Shown here piece by piece: positions 8,872-18,294 of a DNA stretch of 64,000 bases (its first letter is position 1; every line of letters begins with the position of its first letter). The DNA lies in contig NZ_PJIO01000002.1 in assembly GCF_002929305.1 (NCBI RefSeq), positions 248,001 through 312,000 on the forward strand. The letters are read 5' to 3'. The position numbers and the translations under genes were made by a program. The stretch is from Arthrobacter sp. GMC3 (GTDB lineage: Bacteria; Actinomycetota; Actinomycetes; Actinomycetales; Micrococcaceae). Below the pieces are notes generated by a model. The model did not search any database, was not told the origin of the DNA, and saw only the letters and a program-made list of their open reading frames with translations.

Positions 8872-10704
8872 CTATAGCGGCGGAATATAGCTCTCAGATC
8901 CGAGGCCCCTGACTAGTGGGGTATCTTCGGGTAGCGGAAGGTAAAACGCCGTGGTGATTTGGGCCCCATGCCGGCCCGTGGCCCTGTCGACGAACCGCAG
9001 TGCCACGGAGTGTTGGCCGGGCGTGAGGTTTTGGATCATTCTCACAAGGGGGATGCCCGTCAGCTCATGGTAGTTTCCGGTGGGGACACCGTCGAATAAT
9101 ATCTGCACCGTCGCTCCGACGGGACCGAAGTTCCCGAATTTATCGATGAGACCGTTGAAGGTGAGGATGGCGGTGTTTGATTCCTGGATCAAGGAATCTA
9201 TGGTGGGAGTTTTCACTGTCACCGGTGCGCTTTGGGCGCTTTGGGGTGACGTCAAAGTTCCTTTGGCTTGATGAGCGCTCAGTGTCACAGGCCGATCGGA
9301 TCCGTAGGTCAGCTCAGGGGTGGTCGTCCATGTCCCATCGGCGCCGACGATCGCCGCACCCACCTGCTTGGATCCGTCGCTGATGGCTACTTGTGCGCCG
9401 GGGACGCCCGTTCCACTGACCACAGGCAGAAATAGTCCACCCTCTTGTTCCAATACGACCGTGATGGCGGGGGCGGCAAGTACTTCGGGGCCGGGAGGGT
9501 TCGTCGGTTCGGGAATTGGGATGGGAACCGGGACCGGGTTGAGTATCGCTGGGGGCTCAACTTCTGGTGCGGGCAGTGGCTCCTGAAGAGGAGTACCGGC
9601 ATCTGGTTCAGGGACTACCTCGGGAATAACTCCCGATGCTGGCGGCGGTGTGACTGCCGGGCCTTGCGGCTTTTCTTCTGTTGTGGAGGGTTGGCTCGGC
9701 GCCGGCAAAGCGGCAACGGGCGCCGCCACGGGATTGTCTGGGCTAGAGGTCACCGCAATGCTAGCAACAATGAGGCTCCCGGCGACAAGCGCCCCGGCCA
9801 CAATCCCGATGGTTCCACGGTTGCTTTTGACCAGCCGGCGTACATGGGTCCCCACTGGCACCGTCTGAACGGCTTCTGCGGTACTAACGGGGACTGCAAA
9901 ACTTGCGATGGCTGTTGGGCCCAGGAAGATCGGCAGCAGAACCAGTCCAAGATTGCGGCCAAGGTGGTCAACTTCTTCAACAAGGATGCTGCACTTTGTG
10001 CAGGTGATTAGGTGGTCTTCAACCTGGTCATTGACCTTGGTGCTCAGGGTTCCACGGTTGTAGGAGCCCAAACGTTCGGCGTACCACTTGCAGTCGGCGT
10101 CTGCGGCGTCGCTATTGACGTGGGCCTGGAGCCATGAGACTCGAAGCCCTTCTTTGGCACGGTAGGCGAGTGCGGCAATCGAGTTTGCTTTCATCCCCAG
10201 CAGGGGTGCGATTTCGCGGGGGGTCATGCCCTCCACCTCTGTGTACCAAAGGATCCTGCGCCATTCAGGTTTCAGGTTTGCAAACGCCCGACTTGTTATG
10301 GTTTTTTCGAGGCTCTCCCCCTCGAATTCGTAGGAGGGTTCGCTGTCTGCGTAGAGATTTTCAAGAGGGGTGGTGGTGACGCCAGAGGGTGCCCAGCTCA
10401 TGGAAATTGAGCGCAGTACCGAGTACAAGTAGGGGCGAAAAGCTTCCTTGGGGCCGCCGTCGCCTTTGAGTGTAGACAGGATCCGAACAAAGGCCTCTTG
10501 CAGCATATCTTCAGGGTCAAACTTGGCCGTGATGGAGCGGGCGGCCCGAATTCCGGCACTCCGGTGCCTGTTCCACAGGACCGCATAAGCGCGCTCATCC
10601 CCACTGCGGGTCAGGGAAATTAATTCGAGGTCAGAAAAGTCCGCCAAGGCAGAGGGGTCGTGCACATTAGGTGCACTTTGCCCGAAGACGGGATCCACTC
10701 GCAA
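8872..10704 (-). CDS. ECF-type sigma factor fused to a zinc-binding, membrane and Ig-like extracytoplasmic region
   Basis: A 610-residue fusion. Residues 22-100 form sigma region 2 (FDPEDMLQEAFVRIL) and 135-190 region 4 (EWRRILWYTEVEGMTPREIAPLLGMK split by a helix-turn-helix). Next is a ZAS-like zinc motif, H231-x3-C235-x2-C238, normally found in separate anti-sigma factors. A moderately hydrophobic stretch (252-274) and a clear transmembrane helix (298-319) lead to a Pro-rich linker and beta-sandwich domains from about residue 420 (VSGTGVPGAQVAISDG) like bacterial Ig modules. The protein may therefore sense outside and transcribe inside, perhaps after proteolysis. Start is TTG 10704 or GTG 10698 after GAAAGTAGG. 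It is divergent from the 11061-11713 genes. Confidence 0.85.
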   Translation of the reverse strand: MRVDPVFGQSAPNVHDPSALADFSDLELISLTRSGDERAYAVLWNRHRSAGIRAARSITAKFDPEDMLQEAFVRILSTLKGDGGPKEAFRPYLYSVLRSISMSWAPSGVTTTPLENLYADSEPSYEFEGESLEKTITSRAFANLKPEWRRILWYTEVEGMTPREIAPLLGMKANSIAALAYRAKEGLRVSWLQAHVNSDAADADCKWYAERLGSYNRGTLSTKVNDQVEDHLITCTKCSILVEEVDHLGRNLGLVLLPIFLGPTAIASFAVPVSTAEAVQTVPVGTHVRRLVKSNRGTIGIVAGALVAGSLIVASIAVTSSPDNPVAAPVAALPAPSQPSTTEEKPQGPAVTPPPASGVIPEVVPEPDAGTPLQEPLPAPEVEPPAILNPVPVPIPIPEPTNPPGPEVLAAPAITVVLEQEGGLFLPVVSGTGVPGAQVAISDGSKQVGAAIVGADGTWTTTPELTYGSDRPVTLSAHQAKGTLTSPQSAQSAPVTVKTPTIDSLIQESNTAILTFNGLIDKFGNFGPVGATVQILFDGVPTGNYHELTGIPLVRMIQNLTPGQHSVALRFVDRATGRHGAQITTAFYLPLPEDTPLVRGLGSESYIPPL

Positions 10705-11060
10705 GGCCTACTTTCAGATAATTTGTTTTTGCTCCATTGCAGCGAACGGGCAGTGCAACCGGAGTCAGTGTTTTCGCCCAACACCACTCTCGAGGGACAG
10801 CCTGTGCAAACTGGGCGGCTTTAAAGAACCCCTAGCGGGAAATCTAGCACCTCAAGGAGCGGTCTGGGAAATACCGTGGGCACGGCGATACGCCGCGATG
10901 CGGCACCTAAAACAACCTAAGAAATTCCTGCAGAATGGCGTCATGATCGCGCCCAAAGACACTCTTTAACTAGTGGGAGCGTGTGTTCCCACGTGGAAAT
11001 GTTCAAATGCGAGGGCCAGAGGTCCTGGACAAAACGAACATTTTGATCTGGAGCGAGAGA
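10705..11060. other. intergenic region between the sigma-factor fusion and a divergent operon
   Basis: A 356-bp divergent promoter region. A short inverted repeat, GTGGGA (10973-10978) and TCCCAC (10987-10992), lies about 70 bp before the plus-strand start and could be an operator. GGGAAAT occurs twice (about 10838 and 10866), which recalls an ECF -35 box, but no matching -10 is convincing. An alternative GTG start at 10983 for the plus gene lies inside this region. Confidence 0.4.
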
Positions 11061-11510
11061 ATGACGGATTTACAGTGTCCCATGGGTGCCTTCACCCGGC
11101 CCGAAAGTACCGAGGAAATACAAGGGATCAACCTGGTCTACCTGGTTGACCGCCCGACCGCCCACGCAGGGGAGACGTTAACTTTCACGGCATGGATCCT
11201 GAACTCCACGGCGGAAACGCTCACTAACGTTTGCTTGCTCCCAAGGTCACTCACCAACGGGGATCTGGATGGCCTGGCCTACACCGAGATCCCCACTATC
11301 AAAGAGCTCACCGGAAGAATGCTTGGACCGCGCCAGTCACTTTGCTACTCAATGAGTTACAAGGTTACTGACGTGGATGCTGAAAACGGGGGAATGTTTA
11401 CCAGCGCCGTTCAGGCAGAGCTTTCATCACATCGCTTTGGCCTGCTCGTCAGTGAATGCGATGCCCTATCCGTTATGGAGCCCGGTACGCGAACCAGGAG
11501 GGTTCCCTGA
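11061..11510 (+). CDS. uncharacterised protein with a DUF11/CARDB-like beta domain
   Basis: A 149-residue protein without signal peptide. The central part (VYLVDRPTAHAGETLTFT, WILNSTAETLTNVCL) resembles the conserved-repeat DUF11/CARDB beta-sandwich seen in secreted actinobacterial proteins, here alone and apparently cytosolic. ATG 11061 (MTDLQCPMG) is chosen because GGAGCGAGAG precedes it; the frame is open to 10983 and an N-terminal extension cannot be excluded. Its stop overlaps the next start. Being divergent from the sigma fusion, it is a candidate target of it (inference). Confidence 0.6.
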   Translation: MTDLQCPMGAFTRPESTEEIQGINLVYLVDRPTAHAGETLTFTAWILNSTAETLTNVCLLPRSLTNGDLDGLAYTEIPTIKELTGRMLGPRQSLCYSMSYKVTDVDAENGGMFTSAVQAELSSHRFGLLVSECDALSVMEPGTRTRRVP

Positions 11511-11713
11511 TGAATACGCCAACCCGAATCGTTGGTGTCACTATGTCCCAGGACGCCGTTGACCAGTTGCAAGCTGCGTTCGACGCGGTGGGAGCAGAAG
11601 AGGGGTACAACTGCATCGGTGACTTGCTGGCGGAGGCCGTTCAGAAGGAAATCCTGCGCCTGCAACGCTGCTACAACAGCGGGAACCCGTGGCTGGCCAA
11701 AGCTGCGGATTGA
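11510..11713 (+). CDS. small ribbon-helix-helix-like protein
   Basis: A 67-residue protein with a short beta strand (RIVGVTMSQDAVDQL) followed by two helices (AEEGYNCIGDLLAEAVQKEI) and a LQRCYNSGNPW tail. This is the pattern of ribbon-helix-helix DNA-binding domains such as the C-terminal part of actinobacterial centromere-binding ParB-like proteins. It could be a small transcription regulator. An AGGAGG site lies upstream, and its ATG overlaps the stop of the preceding gene (ATGA). A long palindromic terminator follows 13 bp downstream. Confidence 0.65.
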   Translation: MNTPTRIVGVTMSQDAVDQLQAAFDAVGAEEGYNCIGDLLAEAVQKEILRLQRCYNSGNPWLAKAAD

Positions 11714-11726
11714 AGTCACCTTAAAG

Positions 11727-11785
11727 CCGAACGGGCAGTAGTTGTTGATATTTAGGTGAAACATCAACAACTACTGCCCGTTCGG
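11727..11785. terminator. 23-bp perfect inverted repeat, probable bidirectional terminator
   Basis: Left arm 11727-11749 and right arm 11763-11785 pair perfectly, with a 13-base loop. It lies between the convergent ribbon-helix-helix gene and purL. The same core (AGTAGTTGTTGAT and its complement) recurs at 27096-27150, again between convergent genes, so it is a dispersed element as well as a terminator. Confidence 0.8.
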
Positions 11786-11795
11786 GGGAAGGGTG

Positions 11796-14105
11796 TTAGC
11801 CGAAGTACTTAGGCAACGTTCCCTCGTGTGCTTCGCGGAGTTCGTCCAACGGGGCGGTGAACAAGCCCTGCAGATCCAAGGCCGCGCCCGCAGCGTCAAC
11901 AACGCCGATGCGTGAGACCGGGAAACGGCGTGCGGTGCACATGTCGTTGAAGCGGACCTCCTCGCTGCGCGGCACGGACACGATGGCCCGACCCTGAGTC
12001 TCGGAGAAGAGCAACGTGAAAATGTCCACGCCATCACGTGCGGCAACTTCGTCAAGGGCCACACGGGCGCCTGTGTTGTTGCGCAGTGCCGATTCCACCA
12101 GGGCGGCAGCAAGGCCACCTTCGGAGAGATCGTGTGCGGAGTCGATCATGCCGTCGCGGGATGCGTTGATCAGGATCTCACCCAATTCACGCTCGTTGGC
12201 AAGGTCAACCTTGGGTGGCAAGCCGCCCAAGTGGCCGCGCATGTTGGCCCACTCGGAGCCATCCATTTCGGCCGCCGTGGTGCCGAGCAGGTAGATGGCC
12301 TGGCCATCTTCCTGCCAGCCCGACGGTGTGCGACGGGCGACGTCGTCGAACTTGCCCAGAACCGCAACCACGGGGGAGGGGTGGATCGGCGTCGAACCCG
12401 TCTGGTTGTACAGCGAGACGTTGCCGCCGGTGACCGGGATGCCGAGGACCATGCAGGCGTCCGACAGGCCGCGGATGGCCTCGGCCAGCTGCCACATGAC
12501 GTCCGGATCCTCGGGGGAGCCGAAGTTCAGGCAGTCACTGACGGCCATCGGTACGGCGCCGGAGGTGGCCACGTTGCGGTAGGCCTCGGCCAATGCCAGC
12601 TGGGCACCGTGGTACGGGTCAAGGAAGGTGTAGCGGCCGTTGGCGTCGGTGGCCAGGGCCACGCCCAAACCCGTTTCCTCGTCCACGCGGATCACACCGG
12701 CGTCGTCCGGGAACGCCATGGCGGTGTTGCCGCCCACGTAACGGTCGTACTGGTTGGTGATCCACTCCTTGGAGCACATGTTCGGCGAGGCGATGAGTTC
12801 CAGCATTGCCGCCTTGAGCTCATCCGGGGTGGCGGGGCGGCCAGCGTCCTGCACGGAACCGGTGAAGGTGTCCGCCTGCAGGGCGTCCTGCCATTCCGGG
12901 CGGGCGTACGGGCGGTCATAGACCGGTCCGTCGTGGGCCACGGTGCGCGGGTCGACGTCGACAATGACTTCGCCTTCCCACTTGATGATCAGGCGGCCTG
13001 TGCCGGTGACTTCGCCGAGCCAGGAGTATTCCACGGCCCACTTGTCCATGACGGCTTCAAATGCGGCCATGTTTTCCGGCGTCACCACGGCCATCATGCG
13101 TTCCTGCGACTCTGACATCAGGATTTCGCCCGGGGTCAGGGTGGGATCGCGCAGCAGCACGGAGGTCAATTCAACTTCCATGCCGCCGTCGCCGTTGGAG
13201 GCCAGTTCGCTGGTGGCGCAGGAAATGCCCGCGGCGCCCAGGTCCTGGATGCCCTCAACCAGGGAACCCTTGAAGAGTTCCAGGCAGCACTCGATGAGCA
13301 CCTTCTCGGCGAAGGGGTCGCCCACCTGCACGGCGGGGCGCTTGGACGGCTTGGTGGAATCGAAGGATTCCGAAGCCAGCACCGAGGCGCCGCCAATGCC
13401 GTCGCCGCCGGTGCGCGCACCGAACAAGACAACCTTGTTGCCCTTGCCGGAGGCGTTGGCCAGGCGGATGTCCTCGTGGCGCATGACGCCAACAGCCAAG
13501 GCGTTGACCAGCGGGTTGCCCTGGTACACGGAGTCGAACACCATTTCGCCGCCGATGTTCGGCAGGCCCAGCGAGTTGCCGTAGCCGCCAATGCCGGCAA
13601 CGGCACCGTGCATGACGCGGGCCGTGTCGGGGTGGTCGATGGCGCCAAAACGCAGCGGATCCATCACGGCCACGGGGCGTGCGCCCATGGAGATGATGTC
13701 GCGGACAATGCCGCCAATGCCCGTTGCGGCACCCTGGTAGGGCTCCACGAACGACGGTGAATTGTGGGACTCGATCTTGAACGTCACGGCCCAGCCGTCG
13801 CCCAAGTTGGTGACGCCGGCGTTCTCGCCGATGCCCACCAGCATGTCCTTCTTCATTTCCTCGGTCACCTTTTCGCCGAATTGGCGCAGGTGGTTCTTGG
13901 AGGACTTGTAGGAGCAGTGCTCGCTCCACATGACGGAGTACATGGCCAGCTCGGCGCCGGTGGGGCGGCGGCCCAGGACTTTCACAACGTCGTCGAACTC
14001 GTTTTGCTTCAGGCCCAACTCGGCCCACGGCAGTTCAACATCTGGAGTCACTGCCGCGTTGGCCACGGTGTCGATATTGAACTTCTTGACGGTGGTTTCA
14101 GACAT
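11796..14105 (-). CDS. purL: phosphoribosylformylglycinamidine synthase, large (synthetase) subunit
   Basis: Converts FGAR to FGAM in de novo purine synthesis using ATP and ammonia delivered by PurQ, with PurS as bridging subunit. The 769-residue length marks it as the small PurL type rather than the fused 1300-residue form. Motifs seen include [12 protein letters not shown] near residue 60, [36 protein letters not shown] and [10 protein letters not shown]. It starts one base after the purQ stop and is the last gene of purS-purQ-purL. Confidence 0.98.
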   Translation of the reverse strand: MSETTVKKFNIDTVANAAVTPDVELPWAELGLKQNEFDDVVKVLGRRPTGAELAMYSVMWSEHCSYKSSKNHLRQFGEKVTEEMKKDMLVGIGENAGVTNLGDGWAVTFKIESHNSPSFVEPYQGAATGIGGIVRDIISMGARPVAVMDPLRFGAIDHPDTARVMHGAVAGIGGYGNSLGLPNIGGEMVFDSVYQGNPLVNALAVGVMRHEDIRLANASGKGNKVVLFGARTGGDGIGGASVLASESFDSTKPSKRPAVQVGDPFAEKVLIECCLELFKGSLVEGIQDLGAAGISCATSELASNGDGGMEVELTSVLLRDPTLTPGEILMSESQERMMAVVTPENMAAFEAVMDKWAVEYSWLGEVTGTGRLIIKWEGEVIVDVDPRTVAHDGPVYDRPYARPEWQDALQADTFTGSVQDAGRPATPDELKAAMLELIASPNMCSKEWITNQYDRYVGGNTAMAFPDDAGVIRVDEETGLGVALATDANGRYTFLDPYHGAQLALAEAYRNVATSGAVPMAVSDCLNFGSPEDPDVMWQLAEAIRGLSDACMVLGIPVTGGNVSLYNQTGSTPIHPSPVVAVLGKFDDVARRTPSGWQEDGQAIYLLGTTAAEMDGSEWANMRGHLGGLPPKVDLANERELGEILINASRDGMIDSAHDLSEGGLAAALVESALRNNTGARVALDEVAARDGVDIFTLLFSETQGRAIVSVPRSEEVRFNDMCTARRFPVSRIGVVDAAGAALDLQGLFTAPLDELREAHEGTLPKYFG

Positions 14106-14858
14106 TTATTTGCCTCCCAGAATCGTGTTCAGGGCAGAGGTGAAGAAGCCCAGCCCGTCGGTGCCGGTGTGACCGGGGCCGTAGCCGTTTTCAATGGCGT
14201 GCTCGGGGTGCGGCATCAGGCCCACCACGTTGCCCGCGGCGTTGGAGATACCGGCAATGTCGCGGCGCGAGCCGTTCGGGTTCATGCCCACATAGCGGAA
14301 CACGACCCGGTTTTCGGCCTCGAGAGCGTCAAGCGTCTTTTCGTCGGCAATGTACTGGCCATCCTGGTTTTTCAATGGGATGGTGATGTCCTGGCCAGCC
14401 GCGTAGGCGTTGGTCCACGCCGTGGTGTTGTTCTCCACGCGCAAAACCTGGTCCCGGCACAGGAACTTCAGGTGGTCGTTCTTGATCATCGAGCCGGGCA
14501 AAAGGTGTGCCTCGGTGAGGATCTGGAAGCCGTTGCAAATACCCAGAACTGGCAGCTTTGCGTCGGAGTTGGCGGCATCGACAATGCTGGACATCAGCGG
14601 CGCGAAGCGTGAGATGGCGCCTGCCCGGAGGTAGTCGCCGTAGGAGAATCCGCCGGGGATGATGACGGCGTCGACGTCTCCCAGTTGCGAATCGGCATGC
14701 CAAAGTTCGACGGCGGTGGCGCCGGATGCGCGCACTGCGCGGGCCGCGTCACGGTCATCCAGCGTGCCTGGGAAGGTGACAACGCCGATGCGGGCTCCCG
14801 CCAAACGGGAATCAATCGGGGCCAGGGTGGCCCCGCCAATCAAGGGGGTCTCACTCAT
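14106..14858 (-). CDS. purQ: phosphoribosylformylglycinamidine synthase, glutaminase subunit
   Basis: Class I glutamine amidotransferase of 250 residues that supplies ammonia to PurL. The nucleophile sits in [11 protein letters not shown] and the His-Glu pair in MPHPEHAIE. The N-terminus has about 22 residues before the usual first strand [15 protein letters not shown]; this extension is in frame with ATG 14858, two bases after the purS stop, so the longer start is kept. Confidence 0.97.
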   Translation of the reverse strand: MSETPLIGGATLAPIDSRLAGARIGVVTFPGTLDDRDAARAVRASGATAVELWHADSQLGDVDAVIIPGGFSYGDYLRAGAISRFAPLMSSIVDAANSDAKLPVLGICNGFQILTEAHLLPGSMIKNDHLKFLCRDQVLRVENNTTAWTNAYAAGQDITIPLKNQDGQYIADEKTLDALEAENRVVFRYVGMNPNGSRRDIAGISNAAGNVVGLMPHPEHAIENGYGPGHTGTDGLGFFTSALNTILGGK

Positions 14859-14860
14859 CT

Positions 14861-15112
14861 CTAGTCAGCCACAACTTCCACGTTGACGACATCTTCGATG
14901 ACCGGGTTGGAGAGCATGGTTTCGGCTGCTTCACGGGCCTGGGCCAGGATTTCCTCGGTCACCTCGCCGTCCACGGTCAGTTCAAAGCGCTTGCCCTGGC
15001 GGACGGCGGAGAATGCGGTGAAGCCCAGACGGGGAAGGGCGCCAACAATGGCTTTTCCCTGCGGGTCAAGGATTTCGGGCTTGAGCATGACGTCGACAAC
15101 GATCCGAGGCAT
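14861..15112 (-). CDS. purS: phosphoribosylformylglycinamidine synthase subunit PurS
   Basis: An 83-residue structural subunit that links PurQ to Pur[21 protein letters not shown] and [16 protein letters not shown] are typical. ATG 15112 is chosen because AGGAG lies just upstream and the frame before it is not conserved-looking. First gene of the purSQL operon. Confidence 0.96.
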   Translation of the reverse strand: MPRIVVDVMLKPEILDPQGKAIVGALPRLGFTAFSAVRQGKRFELTVDGEVTEEILAQAREAAETMLSNPVIEDVVNVEVVAD

Positions 15113-15471
15113 CGAAGGAACTCCTGGTGTTAAAAGAGGGTGGCCACGGAGTGCCGTCTTACGCCGTCTTGAAGGCCGGGTGGGGATCCAAAGGACCGGC
15201 ATACAGGGGCGCTCCGCGAGCTTGCACTCCTATTCTACGCAGTGATTGCAAACTCAAGAAGTTGGCGTGGGCCCACCCCGCCGGGCTAAAACGAGACGAC
15301 AGCGCGGGCGTGATCTTAGCCACTGGCGAGACGTTTATGCAAAGTCGTGCTGTGATCGAGCACACGCTACGTTTGTCGGATGTTCCATGTCCGATGAATC
15401 ACATGTCGGCGGGGCACCCCATGTCATGGCCATATCCATGCGGCCAATGACGGCCGCTTTGAAAGGACCAA
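15113..15471. other. divergent promoter region between purS and the sialidase gene
   Basis: A 359-bp region carrying promoters in both directions. Close to the sialidase start are three CATGTC words (15386, 15402, 15420) and a TCGGA/TCCGA inverted repeat (15376-15394); further up GTGCT/AGCAC (15347-15363) is another small inverted repeat. These could be regulator sites for the sialidase, but none matches an operator I can name. Confidence 0.35.
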
Positions 15472-18162
15472 ATGAAATCCACCGACAATGTGCGCCGGTT
15501 TAAGCGCGGGCGCGTAGCCGTCACAGCCGGGGCCCTGGCTGCCGGGCTGCTGACCTCCATGATGGGGCCCGCATTTGCGCAGGAGCCGGCTCCTGCCGCC
15601 GCAGCGGCGTCCGCTTCGGAAGCGCCGTTCTTCACCGACCAGCCCGTGGCCGAGCGCGGCGACAACGCGATCAGCTCCACGCTGGCCCCGACGTACCGCA
15701 TCCCCGCCCTCGTTGACCTGGGCGGCGGCGTCGTCCTGGCCTCCTATGACGGGCGCCCTGGCGGAGGGGACTCACCGTCGCCGAACTCCATTGTCCAGCG
15801 CCGCAGCGTTGACGGCGGCAAGACCTGGGGTGCCCCCACATTCATTTCCCGCGGACAGCTTGAGGCCCCCGGACGGGCGAAGTTCGGCTTCAGCGACCCC
15901 AGCTACATTTACGACGCCGAGACCGACACGGTCTTCAACTTCCACGTCTACTCCAAGGACCAGGGCTTCTTCGGCAGCATCCTGGGCACCGACGACGCCA
16001 ACCGCAATGTGACAAGCACCGAAGTTTCGGTTTCCACCGACCGCGGCCTGACCTGGTCCACTGATCCGCAGAACCGCCCCACACTGCCGTCCTTCACCGA
16101 CTACCCTGCGGGCTCCAAGTACACGGGGTTTGACGGACCACTCATCACCGACGTGGCCAAGCCCGCGGGTGCAACCATCAACGGCGTGGCCAACGTGGGC
16201 GGCGTCGTCGGCATGTTTGCTTCCTCTGGTGAAGGCATCCAGCTCAAGTACGGCCAGCACAAGGGCCGCCTGGTTCAGCAGTACGCGGGCAAGGTTCGTG
16301 ACGCCGGCGGCAACGACGTCATCCAGGCCTACAGCGTCTACTCCGACGACCACGGCAAGACGTGGACCAAGGGTGGCAACGTTGGCGTCGGCATGGATGA
16401 GAACAAGAGCGTTGAACTCTCCAACGGCGACCTGATGCTGAACTCCCGCGACAACAACAACGGCAATGGCCGCAAGGTCACCGTCTCCAAGGACGGCGGC
16501 GAGACCTGGGGACCCGTCCGCTACGACGCCACGTTGTTGGATCCAACCAACAACGCCTCCATTGCCCGCATGTACCCGAACGCGTCCCAAGGTTCGGCCG
16601 AGTCAAAGATCCTACTGTTCTCCAACGCGAACGCCTCCAGTCGCTCCAATGGCACTATCCGCTACTCCTGCGATGACGGCACCACCTGGAGTGCCGGCAA
16701 GCAGTTCAAGGACGGCTATATGGCCTACTCCACCGTGTCCGCCCTGAGCGACGGCACCTTCGGGCTCCTGTACGAAGGCGACGGCGACAACATCCACTTC
16801 GCCAAGTTCAACGCAGCTTGGTTGGGCGTCTTCTGCGGCGCGAGTGTCACGGCCGAACCCCTGGTCGGCGCCAACGGCGCAACAGTTGATGCCGCGATCT
16901 CCGTGACAAACACCGGTGACTCCGCCCTGGCCGGAGCCGTGGCTTCCTTCGCCGCGAAGCCGGGCTGGACTTTTGGTAGCACCGCAGTGCCCACCATTGC
17001 TCCCGGCGAAACCAAGACCGTTTCCGTGCCCGTGACCATTCCCGGCTTCCTGCGAGCAGGCAAGGTTGACCTGTTCGCGACCGTCAGTGTCAACGGCACC
17101 GCCGCGCAGGCCATTGTTCCCACCACCATCACCGGTGGCGCCACCGAGAACATCGTGGGCCTACAGATCAGCGGATCCGCCACCGACACCAAGCGCGATC
17201 TCGCCACTCACCCGTACACCGTGGGTGAAGCCGTGCCGTACCAGTTCCGCGTGGACAGCCTCAGCAACGTCACGGCGGCAGCAGTTCCCGCCACGGGCAA
17301 CTTCAAGCCGTTCATCCCGGCCGACGGCGGCGGCAACTGCCGCTACCAGGCGTTGTCGGTGGGCGGAGGCTACAACTGCGCAACACCCAAGCACACCGTC
17401 ACCACAGACGAACTGGCACAGGGCTTCTTCGTTCCGCTGACCACCTGGATTGTCTCCGCAACTGGTGCCACCACGCAGAACTACACCGTCACCGGCAAGG
17501 AAGTTGACCTGGTGGCCCGCAACGCGTCGCTGGTGGGAACGGGCACCGCGGCATGGAATGACGTGGACGGAAACGGCCTGGCCAACGCCGGCGACATCGT
17601 CACCACCACCGCAACCCTGAAGAACTCCGGCAACGTAGTCCTCACCGATGTGACTGCGACCGGCGTGGGTTCCCCCGCAGCGACCCTGACTCCGGGTGCT
17701 TCCGTGGTCTTCACCTCCACGAGGGCCGTGACAGCGGACGAGCTTGCCGCGGGCCAGGTTGCGGCCTCCAGTATCGCCGCCAGCGCGAACAACGGCGCCC
17801 AGACGGCCGCCGTCGAGCTTGCCGTGGCTGCCCTGCCGTTGCCGGTGATCGCATCCAAGCCCTCCGGCGCCCCCGCCGTGGACCGAGCCAATCTGAAGGG
17901 TCAGCCGCCGGTTGACCTGGGCCTGAATGCGGGCAAGTACAGCGTCGGAGACACCGTCACGGTGCACGGAGCCCCGGCCAATCAGTGGGGTTACATCTAT
18001 CTGAATCAGCACGGGCAGCGCTTTGGCTGGTTCCTGGCCGATGCTCAGGGGACCATGACCTTCACGGTTCCTAAGGGCACCAAGAACGGCAAGGACACGC
18101 TGGTGCTGCTTGATGCGGCCGGCGCCCAGGTCTCCTTTGGAACCTTCCACGTCACCCCGTAG
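15472..18162 (+). CDS. secreted sialidase (neuraminidase, GH33) with C-terminal accessory domains
   Basis: An exo-alpha-sialidase predicted to release sialic acid outside the cell. The N-terminus is a long Sec signal (positive RRFKRGR, hydrophobic core, cleavage near AFAQEP, about residue 37). The catalytic propeller (about 55-450) has the YRIP arginine motif (PTYRIPALVDL) and Asp boxes SVDGGKTW, STDRGLTW, SDDHGKTW, SKDGGETW and SCDDGTTW. Beyond it come a NEW3/NPCBM-associated-like domain (GAVASFAAKPGWTFG), DUF11-like repeats (AGDIVTTTATLKNSGNV) and a C-terminal beta domain. There is no LPXTG anchor. A GAAAGGA site precedes ATG 15472. No transporter or nan catabolic genes are adjacent. Confidence 0.93.
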   Translation: MKSTDNVRRFKRGRVAVTAGALAAGLLTSMMGPAFAQEPAPAAAAASASEAPFFTDQPVAERGDNAISSTLAPTYRIPALVDLGGGVVLASYDGRPGGGDSPSPNSIVQRRSVDGGKTWGAPTFISRGQLEAPGRAKFGFSDPSYIYDAETDTVFNFHVYSKDQGFFGSILGTDDANRNVTSTEVSVSTDRGLTWSTDPQNRPTLPSFTDYPAGSKYTGFDGPLITDVAKPAGATINGVANVGGVVGMFASSGEGIQLKYGQHKGRLVQQYAGKVRDAGGNDVIQAYSVYSDDHGKTWTKGGNVGVGMDENKSVELSNGDLMLNSRDNNNGNGRKVTVSKDGGETWGPVRYDATLLDPTNNASIARMYPNASQGSAESKILLFSNANASSRSNGTIRYSCDDGTTWSAGKQFKDGYMAYSTVSALSDGTFGLLYEGDGDNIHFAKFNAAWLGVFCGASVTAEPLVGANGATVDAAISVTNTGDSALAGAVASFAAKPGWTFGSTAVPTIAPGETKTVSVPVTIPGFLRAGKVDLFATVSVNGTAAQAIVPTTITGGATENIVGLQISGSATDTKRDLATHPYTVGEAVPYQFRVDSLSNVTAAAVPATGNFKPFIPADGGGNCRYQALSVGGGYNCATPKHTVTTDELAQGFFVPLTTWIVSATGATTQNYTVTGKEVDLVARNASLVGTGTAAWNDVDGNGLANAGDIVTTTATLKNSGNVVLTDVTATGVGSPAATLTPGASVVFTSTRAVTADELAAGQVAASSIAASANNGAQTAAVELAVAALPLPVIASKPSGAPAVDRANLKGQPPVDLGLNAGKYSVGDTVTVHGAPANQWGYIYLNQHGQRFGWFLADAQGTMTFTVPKGTKNGKDTLVLLDAAGAQVSFGTFHVTP

Positions 18163-18190
18163 CGAGTGATGTTCCGTTAAGAAGTAGGTA

Positions 18191-18236
18191 GACAATGGGG
18201 GCTGTCCCGCCGTAGGGCGGAGCAGCCCCCATTGTC
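18191..18236 (+). terminator. hairpin terminator after the sialidase gene
   Basis: GACAATGGGGGCTG (18191-18204) pairs with CAGCCCCCATTGTC (18223-18236). The T-run is poor (GTTC), but it lies between convergent genes. Confidence 0.65.
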
Positions 18237-18294
18237 GTTCGGGGCGGCTGTTGCCGTTGCGCCGGCAGATGCAACGCCGCGCCGGCGGACATTC

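Noticed and set aside
12132..13115. Plus-strand frame of 327 codons opposite purL
   Set aside because: Antisense to well-conserved PurL; Gly/His/Val-rich composition typical of the opposite strand of high-GC genes.
17161..18195. Minus-strand frame of 344 codons opposite the sialidase C-terminal domains
   Set aside because: Antisense artefact of the GC-rich repeat domains; no plausible start or function.
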